Shown in pieces: positions 16,902 to 23,554 of a stretch of 49,084 bases of DNA (position 1 is the stretch's first letter; every line of letters starts with the position of its first letter). Origin of the DNA: Symplocastrum torsivum CPER-KK1 (GTDB lineage Bacteria > Cyanobacteriota > Cyanobacteriia > Cyanobacteriales > Coleofasciculaceae); contig JAHHIF010000060.1 in the NCBI GenBank assembly GCA_019358875.1, positions 1 through 49,084 of the forward strand, read 5' to 3'. Both the position numbers and the translations under genes were made by a program. Below the pieces are notes generated by a model. That model saw only the letters and a list, made by a program, of their open reading frames with translations. It was not told the DNA's origin and searched no databases.

Positions 16902-17054
16902 ATTGGTCAAAACTAGTTTGTGCCAAACTAATCCCCACAACGAGGCTCAAACCAATTTATGCACTTGGTGCATAAATTGGTCAAAATCGATTTCCGCCAA
17001 ACTAATCCCTGCAAGGAGGCTGAAACGAAAAGTGCATTTAGTGCATTGATGCAC
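16902..17054. other. Candidate plasmid origin: direct repeats plus palindrome
   Basis: Two imperfect 51-bp direct repeats (16902-16952 and 16976-17026) share ATTGGTCAAAA, GCCAAACTAATCCC and GAGGCT.AAAC. Between them is a perfect dyad with 14-bp arms and a 3-base centre (16951-16981). The hexamer GTGCAT or its complement ATGCAC occurs at 16959, 16968, 17032, 17041 and 17049. Iterons plus dyad next to a putative replication gene fit an origin or incompatibility region. That function is inference; no DnaA box was recognised. Confidence 0.5.
16951..16981. repeat. Perfect 31-bp palindrome
   Basis: ACCAATTTATGCAC and GTGCATAAATTGGT are exact reverse complements separated by TTG. It bridges the two 51-bp direct repeats. 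It could be a protein-binding dyad; there is no T-run for a terminator. Confidence 0.85.
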
Positions 17055-17185
17055 ACAAGCTTAGTTAGCGTTTCAACACCTTTTCCCCCATCCAACTTAT
17101 GCGATCGCTTTTTGATGAGGCAGGTCGTCTTTGAGTGATTAGGCGACTTAGGCTAAAAGTCCGATAGCTAACCATCCTCACTTCA

Positions 17186-17204
17186 GTGTCTAGCCGTTAG
17201 ACAC
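17186..17204. promoter_or_regulatory. 19-bp palindrome downstream of the winged-helix gene
   Basis: GTGTCTAGCCGTTAGACAC. Its reverse complement differs by one base from GTGTCTAACGGTTAGACAC at 19277-19295, on the other side of the gene 17271-19130. It is probably bound by the same protein, perhaps the product of the gene between the sites. Confidence 0.6.
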
Positions 17205-17270
17205 CAAATCAAGAAATTAAGAGGGTGGTAGGGTAGCCTTAGTCAGGAAATTTGGGTATGTTGACTGAGG

Positions 17271-19130
17271 CTAAAATCCCCACAGCTCTCCGAATTCATC
17301 AAAGTAAAATCCCCATTGCGGATTCCCCTCAATTAGTCGCTGGATTTTCTTAGCGGTCACGGCACGAGTTTCGGCATTAGTTAGAAGCGAGCGCAGATGT
17401 TCCAGGGAGGGTATCTCTTCTCCCGCTGGCAGAACCAGGTTTAATTCCTCGTCCATGACGTACCATTCTGGATTCGCTTCAATCACACGTCGAGCCAACG
17501 ATGCCGCCAACTTGCCACCGTCAAGTTGCTGCTGTAGGTCAGACAATGGCAGCGGCGGTGCGGTTGGTTCGTCCGTTGATTCTGGCTGTGGTTCTGTAAC
17601 GGCAGGTTCACTGGCTAATTCCTTAGCAGGCTCCAGGTCATCAACATCGGCATCGGCCGTGGTAACTGGTTCGGATTCTGTGACCGCAGATTCAGTGACC
17701 AATTCCTTCGCTGGCTCTAGCTCGGCTGTAGCAGAGTTCAGCTTGGCAGATTCCGCTAGACCTGGCACTTGCAATTGGATACAGCCAGCTTGCAAAGATG
17801 CCATCGCACTTGCTGCCTCCTCCAAACTTACCTTGCGGTCGGGCAGGAGTTCTGGCGGTACATAAGCGCTGGAGACACCGAGCTGCTTCTGCTTTTCCCA
17901 ATCCTCAGCACATCGGTTGATGGTGCGCTTGAAGGATTCCCACTGCGCTCGCGCCAAATTAACATTCTTGAGTTGCTGGTATGAGGAAGCGATCGCTTCC
18001 TCATCGGTCATCCCCGTCTTTTTGCTTCTGGTCTTCAGATAGGTCACAAACTGCTCAAACGGTTGTCCTGGTGCAACCTCCCACTCCTGCTGTTCACAGC
18101 GACCTAACAACTCACTGCGACGATATTCATTGAGGTACTCACATGGTTCGCCAGCATTGATGCCCTTCACAATGGCACTAGCCCAACCGACTGGTGAAAG
18201 TACCTCTCCCTTCGTCTTCCCTAGTATCAAGAGTGCTTGGTAAAAGTCCTCACGCTCTGCCTGGGACTGAAAGCCAGAAGTGCGCTCTGCACGGCTGTGT
18301 AGCGCTTCGCTATCGCCTTTCAGCTTAGGTAGTGGCTTTACATCGGTTTGAACCACTTCAACACACGTTGCTGTATTTACAGCAGTTTGTGATACTTCGT
18401 CACATTTCAACACAGGCACAGCGGAAAATTGTTCTTCACTCTTAACTTCTTGTTCTTGCAATATCTCTGGTGTGTCATCGAACGAAGTGGTTGAACCCTG
18501 TTCTACTTCATCTTCAGCTTCCCAAGGGTCTTCCAGCTCTGGCACAGAGTTTATTTCTTCTCGCTCTTGTTTGAGAGAGCAGGAATCTGTGCAGGAATCA
18601 GAGGAAGGAATCTGTGTATGTGTTTCAACAGTGAAACGTGAGGTTTTAGAATTGATACTTGGTGTCCCACTATTGATCCCCGACGTTTCAGGCTTATCAA
18701 CTGGGGAGTTTTTGCGAGTTTTAGCCTTTTTGGGAGAATAGAGTTTCTCCAGGGCTTCTTCAACGCGATCGACATGGAGCAGATATTGATGAGTCTTGTC
18801 CTGCCCATTGCGTCGGTTCTCTTGGCGAGCGTTTTTCCGAATAGAGAGGAAGCCCAGCTTCTCCAATAAGTCAAGTGCAGCTCTTATGACGTGGAGGGTG
18901 TAAGCTCCCATCAGGTCTTCCCGGATATCTCTGAGCGGCTGGTAAACCCAGCGGGTCGGGTACCTTAATTCTTTCCATTCGTGCCAGTGCTTGAGATAGC
19001 TAATCATCGCTACGGCACAGCACCTAACTTGTGTGCGTGAATTTAATGCCAGTTTGTCTAATAAATCTTTGTGTTCCCTTCTTAGTAAGGAAATTGGGCT
19101 ACGTGGTTTTTCGGCTAGGGATGCGGTCAT
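17271..19130 (-). CDS. Large plasmid protein with N-terminal winged helix, candidate replication protein
   Basis: A 619-residue protein. Residues 15-130 look like a winged-helix DNA-binding domain (LRDIREDLMGAYTLHVIRAALDLLEKLGFL). The same motif makes up the 122-residue protein at 25530-25898 (YTQIREDLNREYSLHAIRQAIDLLIRLGFL, then NGQ..T.QY). The middle (about 140-300) is polar, low-complexity linker. Residues 300-440 look helical and globular. Residues 480-545 contain a repeated acidic segment (LEPAKELVTESAVTESEP and LEPAKELASEPAVTEPQP). It is flanked by two copies of a 19-bp palindrome and an iteron cluster, which suggests a replication initiator or a regulator of the origin. This role is inference; no named replication family is recognised. 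Confidence 0.7.
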   Translation of the reverse strand: MTASLAEKPRSPISLLRREHKDLLDKLALNSRTQVRCCAVAMISYLKHWHEWKELRYPTRWVYQPLRDIREDLMGAYTLHVIRAALDLLEKLGFLSIRKNARQENRRNGQDKTHQYLLHVDRVEEALEKLYSPKKAKTRKNSPVDKPETSGINSGTPSINSKTSRFTVETHTQIPSSDSCTDSCSLKQEREEINSVPELEDPWEAEDEVEQGSTTSFDDTPEILQEQEVKSEEQFSAVPVLKCDEVSQTAVNTATCVEVVQTDVKPLPKLKGDSEALHSRAERTSGFQSQAEREDFYQALLILGKTKGEVLSPVGWASAIVKGINAGEPCEYLNEYRRSELLGRCEQQEWEVAPGQPFEQFVTYLKTRSKKTGMTDEEAIASSYQQLKNVNLARAQWESFKRTINRCAEDWEKQKQLGVSSAYVPPELLPDRKVSLEEAASAMASLQAGCIQLQVPGLAESAKLNSATAELEPAKELVTESAVTESEPVTTADADVDDLEPAKELASEPAVTEPQPESTDEPTAPPLPLSDLQQQLDGGKLAASLARRVIEANPEWYVMDEELNLVLPAGEEIPSLEHLRSLLTNAETRAVTAKKIQRLIEGNPQWGFYFDEFGELWGF

Positions 19131-19276
19131 GACTTCCTCATTGGCGATCCAGAGGAAGAGTGATAGACTTGAAGCAACAGTACTTCTGTCTGTGACTCCC
19201 CTCTGGGGTGGTTATGTAGCCAGCGCTCAACACTCCGCAAAAAGTAATAGAGCGCTGGCTAAATTTTTGTGTCTAC

Positions 19277-19295
19277 GTGTCTAACGGTTAGACAC
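19277..19295. promoter_or_regulatory. 19-bp palindrome upstream of the winged-helix gene
   Basis: GTGTCTAACGGTTAGACAC (perfect 10-bp arms with the flanking C and G, 19276-19296), preceded by an extra half-site GTGTCTA at 19269-19275. It lies about 145 bases upstream of the gene start at 19130 and matches the site at 17186-17204. Likely operator, perhaps for autoregulation. Confidence 0.6.
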
Positions 19296-19419
19296 GTTCT
19301 TCTTCTACAGGGGCGATCGCTACTTAAACTATTGTTCGCACCTGAATTGGCTCGTAACTGTGAAGAGTTACAAAGCGTTTGGCTCTTTTAGGATGCCCAA
19401 ACTCGTAACCTCAACAGTA

Positions 19420-19662
19420 TCACGGAGAATTCCCTTCTTTACCTCCTTTCTTCCCCCTGCTTTTGCCCCCGGTATTACCAGAGGCGGGGGAGCGTTCTTT
19501 TACATAGCTCTCAATAAATTCGGTCAATACATCGCTCATGTTTTTCCCTTCTTTGGCGCAGACGGACTTGAAATCATTTCGGAGCGATTCAGGTACAAAC
19601 GCTCTTAGCGCCACTATTTTTTCTTTTTCTTCAGTCATTAACGTTATGACAGTTTGAGTCAT
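19420..19662 (-). CDS. Ribbon-helix-helix (CopG/ParG-like) DNA-binding protein
   Basis: An 80-residue protein. Residues 17-53 (VALRAFVPESLRNDFKSVCA, then NMSDVLTEFIESYV) form a beta-strand and two helices typical of RHH repressors. The C-terminus is a basic Gly/Lys tail (GKSRGKKGGKEG). The first ATG at 19662 lies inside a palindrome, so the internal ATG at 19638 (MTEEKEK) may be the true start, leaving 72 residues. It is divergent from the actin-like ATPase gene with tandem TGACAGT heptads between them. RHH proteins such as omega and ParG bind tandem short repeats, so this protein probably binds that array as a repressor or partition adaptor. Family call from pattern; role inferred. Confidence 0.75.
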   Translation of the reverse strand: MTQTVITLMTEEKEKIVALRAFVPESLRNDFKSVCAKEGKNMSDVLTEFIESYVKERSPASGNTGGKSRGKKGGKEGNSP

Positions 19663-19665
19663 AAC
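19643..19665. promoter_or_regulatory. Palindrome over the RHH gene start
   Basis: GTTATGAC and GTCATAAC are exact reverse complements separated by seven bases. The site overlaps the upstream start codon of the RHH gene and contains one TGACAGT heptad (19647-19653). Likely autoregulatory operator. Confidence 0.6.
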
Positions 19666-19699
19666 GCCAATTGTCTCACTTAAGTCTTTTTATGCCGAC

Positions 19700-19742
19700 T
19701 GACAGTGTTGACAGTACTGACAGTATAGCCTAAGCTGACAGA
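19700..19742. promoter_or_regulatory. Tandem TGACAGT heptads in 9-bp register, candidate parC/operator
   Basis: TGACAGT starts at 19700, 19709 and 19718, and TGACAGA at 19736, so all four are in one 9-bp register with one unit skipped. The array lies in the divergent region between the RHH gene and the actin-like ATPase gene. It fits a binding array for RHH proteins, which may serve as centromere and operator. Binding is inferred. Confidence 0.65.
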
Positions 19743-19870
19743 CATAGACGCAAAAGGAACAGGGGTAAGCGCAAAACGCAATCAAGCGGATACCAGTATT
19801 AAAGGGTTGCAAGCCCTGCCTCAAGCGCCTTTAATGCCAGCAAACACAAGGCATCTAGCCATTTTGAACC

Positions 19871-20926
19871 ATGAAAACTGAAGAGCAGTTGGAGACGCTT
19901 AACGGATACTCCAGTCCCTTAGTTCACGTACAGAGCTATCCGCAGATGTCCCAGTTACGTCCCTGTGTAGCCTTTGATGGTGGGAATCGTTTCATCAAGT
20001 GGGTTGACCCTGAGAATGAAGTCCGAATGATTCCTAGCTGCGTTAAGGAAGTTACTGAGACACAGTGGAAGCGCATCAAACCAGACCCTCAAACAGTTCT
20101 GATTGAGGTTGATGACAAGCGTTACGTCATTGGGCGACAGGCACAGGAACTTGACGGTGAACCCGTCTTTCAGCACAACAAGTGCGAATTAGCTGAAATC
20201 ATTGCCCTAGTTGGTATTGAGCCTAATCCAGGATTCGATTACGTCCACATTGCCAAATTTGCGATCGCACTTCCGAGCGACACAAACGACTCTGATGTTG
20301 AAGCACTTCGTAGGCTGGAAAACTACCCAAACGCACGGGAATTCAAGCGCAATGGGAAGCACATCTGCTACACGATTGCTATTGTTGAACCCCTCAATGA
20401 GACTGAACCAGCATTTCTCTATGCCCAACAGCAGGGAATGTTTGCATTTCCTGACAATCCTAATGCCGTCTGGGACATTGGTGGAGGAACCTCAATTGCC
20501 AGAATCTACTTACCCTCTGAAACGATGGTTCAGGATGCAGAAATCATCCTGCCAGGAACTAAGGAACTAGCACAGCAGGTGGCGACCGAAGTGCAAGCGA
20601 CATTGGGACTGAACTATTCACCAGCGCTGGCAGACATCATGGATGCGATCGCTCGTGGTGATTGTCTCTATGGCACAGCCAAACTCGATTTTTCTGCAAT
20701 CTACCAAGACGTGTGTGAAAAGTGGGTTGAATCCGCCCGTGCCGAAATCCGCTCAAAGTGGGCTAAGTATCTCCCCAATCTGGGTGAAGTCTTGATAGTT
20801 GGTGGTTCCGCGAACCTAGCCGCACCGATCTGTGAGGCATCTGGTGATTGTTTTTGGATTGCGCCTGAACCTCAACTTTTCAACATCATTGCAATGGCTC
20901 ACATATCAGGAGGATTCAATGGCTAA
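19871..20926 (+). CDS. Actin-like ATPase, ParM/Alp-type plasmid segregation protein
   Basis: A 351-residue protein with actin/Hsp70-fold motifs: phosphate 1 loop VAFDGGNRFIKW (D36), phosphate 2 loop WDIGGGTSIARI (D202, G204-G206) and adenosine motif VLIVGGSANL (G311-G312). Proteins of this family polymerise with ATP and push plasmid copies apart, using a small RHH adaptor (ParR) bound to a centromere. Here a small RHH-like gene overlaps its 3' end by 7 bases and a heptad array lies upstream. An internal ATG at 19946 (MSQLRPCVAFDGG) would give a start more usual for the family; the first 25 residues look unstructured. It opens a compact gene series that runs to 23482. Confidence 0.85.
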   Translation: MKTEEQLETLNGYSSPLVHVQSYPQMSQLRPCVAFDGGNRFIKWVDPENEVRMIPSCVKEVTETQWKRIKPDPQTVLIEVDDKRYVIGRQAQELDGEPVFQHNKCELAEIIALVGIEPNPGFDYVHIAKFAIALPSDTNDSDVEALRRLENYPNAREFKRNGKHICYTIAIVEPLNETEPAFLYAQQQGMFAFPDNPNAVWDIGGGTSIARIYLPSETMVQDAEIILPGTKELAQQVATEVQATLGLNYSPALADIMDAIARGDCLYGTAKLDFSAIYQDVCEKWVESARAEIRSKWAKYLPNLGEVLIVGGSANLAAPICEASGDCFWIAPEPQLFNIIAMAHISGGFNG

Positions 20927-21188
20927 TCAAACTCGAATTGTGCTGGATGCTGACGATAGACCTAAGGCAGAAAGAATCCTTGAGGCGACGGGAATCAAAA
21001 CATTCAGCCAATTATTTTCTATCTTCCTCATCAACTATGGCGACCACTTGGTTAGCGCTCTGAAGGCAACCCCGGTTGCTCCACCACCACCTGTAGCCAT
21101 GCCTGCATTAGTGCAAACAAAACAGATTCATTCTATTGAAGCACCTCGCCGAGCCGTACAGCGGCAACCAGGTATTAGCAGTTTCTAA
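20920..21188 (+). CDS. Small RHH-like protein, candidate ParR adaptor
   Basis: An 89-residue protein whose ATG (20920) lies within the end of the actin-like gene, a 7-base overlap that implies translational coupling. Residues 3-45 (TRIVLDADDRPKAERILEAT, then FSQLFSIFLINYGDHL) have the strand-helix-helix pattern of RHH proteins. A proline-rich linker (VAPPPPVAMP) and a basic tail follow. By position it should link the actin-like filament to the centromere. ParR proteins show low sequence similarity, so the call rests on context. A ribosome site (AGGAGG) lies just before the ATG. Confidence 0.65.
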
Positions 21189-21201
21189 AGGAGACTTAAC
21201 A

Positions 21202-21396
21202 ATGCTTAACTTCTTGAGAAAGCTCAGGGAACGATGGTCGGTCGAACAAGCCTGCCGCCAAACCCTTGAGATTTACAAGACCGGGACTGCTGAAGAACGC
21301 CAGCAGATTGAGGATTTGCTCTGGGAAGTCGGGAGGCAGAAGGGCAATATGGGCGAGGCAGAGGCAGTCGTCAAATCGCTCAGACAAACACTTTAA
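21202..21396 (+). CDS. Small hypothetical protein in the partition operon
   Basis: A 64-residue, charged and helical protein (LRKLRERWSVEQACRQTLEI, then EERQQIEDLLWEVGRQKG). Ribosome site AAAGGAG ends 9 bases before ATG, 13 bases after the previous stop. No family is recognised. It could be a small adaptor or regulator within the operon. Confidence 0.7.
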   Translation: MLNFLRKLRERWSVEQACRQTLEIYKTGTAEERQQIEDLLWEVGRQKGNMGEAEAVVKSLRQTL

Positions 21397-21421
21397 GTAG
21401 CTCAAATCAAAGGAAGTAAAA

Positions 21422-21646
21422 GTGACTGAAGAAACCTCATTGACCTTACAAATCCTGCTCGGTGTTGACGAATCCACAATCCAAGAGTGGTTTGAAATTG
21501 TCAAGCAAGCTTATCCCCAGATGGAAGGTGAATTTTACCCCCGTTTTCTTGGCATGGCTATGGGAGCAATAAAGAGTGCTTTTGAAGCTAGCTACCCAAT
21601 AGAGAAGTGGATTGCAGAAACTCGTCAAATGAACGGAGTGGATTGA
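21422..21646 (+). CDS. Small hypothetical protein
   Basis: A 74-residue acidic protein (MTEETSLTLQILLGVDESTI, then WIAETRQMNGVD) starting with GTG, with a good ribosome site AGGAAG five bases upstream. It is soluble and without a recognised family. Its stop TGA overlaps the ATG of the next gene by one base, so the two are coupled. Confidence 0.65.
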   Translation: MTEETSLTLQILLGVDESTIQEWFEIVKQAYPQMEGEFYPRFLGMAMGAIKSAFEASYPIEKWIAETRQMNGVD

Positions 21647-21936
21647 TGATTGCACCAGAAGATTGGACACAAAGACTCAAAGAGAATCCACCTGACCCAC
21701 TAGAAGCCATCCGGCAGGAATATGAAGGGTTTCTCTCGCAATTGGAGGGATTAGCAGTAGAAGCAATCGCTACTAACGACTGGACTAACTTCTATGCCCA
21801 TCTTGTGAACTTCCAGAATGAGCATGACCTTCATGGTGAAGCGCTAATTGCTATTGGAGCAGAAGCCAGCGGTGACGAATTGGACACTCCCACCACTGGC
21901 TCTCTCCCAAACGACCGAACAGTAAACCAATCGTAA
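21646..21936 (+). CDS. Small hypothetical protein
   Basis: A 96-residue acidic protein (RLKENPPDPLEAIRQEYEGF, then NDWTNFYAHLVNFQNEHDLH). The start ATG overlaps the stop of the previous gene (TGATG). No membrane segment and no family recognised. Same operon as the actin-like ATPase. Confidence 0.65.
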   Translation: MIAPEDWTQRLKENPPDPLEAIRQEYEGFLSQLEGLAVEAIATNDWTNFYAHLVNFQNEHDLHGEALIAIGAEASGDELDTPTTGSLPNDRTVNQS

Positions 21937-21950
21937 GGATTAATTAAATC

Positions 21951-22352
21951 ATGACTCACCCAATTGGCTATCACACAGGCTACGACCCAAAAACTCAATC
22001 TCCTGAAGTCCTGCACAACCTTCAAGAACGCTTTGGTTCTCAGTTACAGCAAATGACCTACGAACAAAAGATTGTCTTCCGGGCAGCATTAGCCGACTAC
22101 ATTGCGAACAAGCCAGTCCACCAACCTAGTCCTCATCCCGAAGAAATCACCCTTATTGATTGCTGTATTGAATCGGCTGGTGTGGATTGGAACATTTGGG
22201 ACGAAGACCCCGAATTAGTTGAGTACATCCAAGCTTGTAGCCAACTTTCTGAGGGCAACATTGAGGGCTTGATTGAAGCTCTGACTGCACAGATTGGAGG
22301 CAAAGTCTACGCCTCAAGAACCCACACAGATCATTGGGAAGTTAGTCTCTAG
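21951..22352 (+). CDS. Hypothetical protein
   Basis: A 133-residue acidic protein (GYDPKTQSPEVLHNLQERFG, then WNIWDEDPELVEYIQACSQL) with a short C-terminal basic/aromatic end. It begins 15 bases after the previous stop. No family is recognised. A 10-bp hairpin follows 11 bases after its stop codon. Confidence 0.7.
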   Translation: MTHPIGYHTGYDPKTQSPEVLHNLQERFGSQLQQMTYEQKIVFRAALADYIANKPVHQPSPHPEEITLIDCCIESAGVDWNIWDEDPELVEYIQACSQLSEGNIEGLIEALTAQIGGKVYASRTHTDHWEVSL

Positions 22353-22362
22353 CCCTAGAGAA

Positions 22363-22388
22363 ATGCCCCTAGCCGTAACTAGGGGCAT
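22363..22388 (+). terminator. Intergenic hairpin, possible attenuator
   Basis: ATGCCCCTAG and CTAGGGGCAT pair perfectly around CCGTAA. There is no T-run and the next gene starts 10 bases later. It could partly block transcription or protect the upstream mRNA, and it may lower expression of the membrane genes. Confidence 0.5.
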
Positions 22389-22397
22389 AGAAGAACT

Positions 22398-22763
22398 ATG
22401 CAAACCAACACATTTCGACTGGTGACTACTGGCAGCATTATCGGCTTAATCGGCACAGCTCTAATTACCACTTCCAAGGCGACATTTGACCACGCTAGTT
22501 GGTGGCATACAGAACAGGAAAAGACTGAAGCCGAGAATGCAAAGGCGATCGCTGATGCCTACCAAGAAAACCAGATTGCCCACTTTAACCAGCTAATTGT
22601 TTCTAACTACACCCTCAACAACACTCCACCTCATCTTGATTGGCAACATACCGTCAACAAGAGTGAAAAAACTGTTGTTTACGACCGCTACAGGAAGTGT
22701 ATCGGGTACGCCTACCAAGGGGAATTCTACTTCACGCTTTACTACAAAGGAGTTTGCGACTAA
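22398..22763 (+). CDS. Small membrane-anchored hypothetical protein
   Basis: A 121-residue protein with one N-terminal transmembrane segment or uncleaved signal (residues 8-26, LVTTGSIIGLIGTALITTS). A charged helix (HTEQEKTEAENAKAIADAY) and a small C-terminal domain with two cysteines (CIGYAYQGEFYFTLYYKGVC) follow, which could form a disulfide outside the cytoplasm. The stop TAA overlaps the next ATG by one base. No family recognised. Confidence 0.7.
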   Translation: MQTNTFRLVTTGSIIGLIGTALITTSKATFDHASWWHTEQEKTEAENAKAIADAYQENQIAHFNQLIVSNYTLNNTPPHLDWQHTVNKSEKTVVYDRYRKCIGYAYQGEFYFTLYYKGVCD

Positions 22764-23482
22764 TGGCACTTGGCTCTAAATCTTCAACAAACGGACATCG
22801 CAGCACTACTACTCAATCACCTGGAAGTGATGCGGCATCAGGTATCAGTCGGGTACTGGTCTTGATTCTGACCGTTCCAGCTCGTCTGATTAACTGGCTA
22901 ACGACTCCACCAGGAAACGCGATCATGATTGGCTTAGGAGTCCTGTACTTTGGGTCAGTCAGTGCTGAGGGTTACTGGCAAGCAATGAACGCAAATAACC
23001 CCGCCTTTGTCCCTAAGCCTTTTGTAAGTGACGGAGCCGACCTAAGGTACATTTTTACGGCTATAATCGCCCCTTCATTCTGGATGGCTGCGGTAGTGAG
23101 TCTGATTGTGCAGGGCATTCAGGCTTTTGTACTGCGTGAAATCGACATTGCTAAGGCGAAAGCTGAGTATGAGGCGATTAAGGACTACCGAGTACCTGAC
23201 CCAGAAGAAGGGCAGCTTGATTTAGCAGAGTATCGGAGGAAGCGCCTAAAGGCAGTGGGGATGCGTACTGTTAGAACTCGTGGCGCATTGATTGCCCTGA
23301 CCTATGCGATTGATGCTGGTATCGCCTTTTGGAACTACCCCGTGATTGGGCAGAGTACAGGCGAGATGGTGATTAATCTGGTCTGGATTCTCGCCAGCAT
23401 CTTTGGAACGGAAGCAATGATTAACCTGTTCTTCAATGCGATCGCACCGATTAAGCCACAAGTTGAAGTCCTCCCGAACTAA
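22763..23482 (+). CDS. Multi-pass membrane protein of the plasmid operon
   Basis: A 239-residue protein. The N-terminus (1-28) is polar, followed by about four hydrophobic segments near 30-47, 54-70, 97-121 and 178-230. The cytoplasmic loop contains DIAKAKAEYEAIKDYRVPDP and a basic stretch (EYRRKRLKAVGMRTVRTRG). It starts by a one-base overlap with the preceding membrane gene and is followed by a terminator. Next to a membrane-anchored ATPase it may form part of an envelope complex; this is inference. Confidence 0.75.
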   Translation: MALGSKSSTNGHRSTTTQSPGSDAASGISRVLVLILTVPARLINWLTTPPGNAIMIGLGVLYFGSVSAEGYWQAMNANNPAFVPKPFVSDGADLRYIFTAIIAPSFWMAAVVSLIVQGIQAFVLREIDIAKAKAEYEAIKDYRVPDPEEGQLDLAEYRRKRLKAVGMRTVRTRGALIALTYAIDAGIAFWNYPVIGQSTGEMVINLVWILASIFGTEAMINLFFNAIAPIKPQVEVLPN

Positions 23483-23503
23483 TTGGCACTGACCACAAAG
23501 ATT

Positions 23504-23532
23504 AACCCCTGGCGTGTACGCTCAGGGGTTTT
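23504..23532 (+). terminator. Rho-independent terminator
   Basis: AACCCCTG pairs with CAGGGGTT, with an inner GCG/CGC and loop TGTA, followed by TTTT. It lies 22 bases after the membrane-protein stop and 23 bases before the ATPase start. It should end most transcripts of the partition operon, so the ATPase depends on readthrough or its own promoter. Confidence 0.75.
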
Positions 23533-23554
23533 CTCATCAAAAGGAGTTTTTCTT

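Larger units (their letters stand above)
16813..17270. other. Non-coding region with candidate replication origin
   Basis: The first 80 bases are the relic of the truncated HTH/HGG gene. The rest contains two 51-bp direct repeats, a perfect palindrome, GTGCAT half-sites and a 19-bp palindrome, each listed separately. It lies at the 3' end of the large winged-helix plasmid gene. Confidence 0.6.

Noticed and set aside
23483..23554. Upstream extension of the P-loop motor by 24 residues
   Set aside because: That stretch overlaps a hairpin terminator, and the ATG at 23555 has a good ribosome site.
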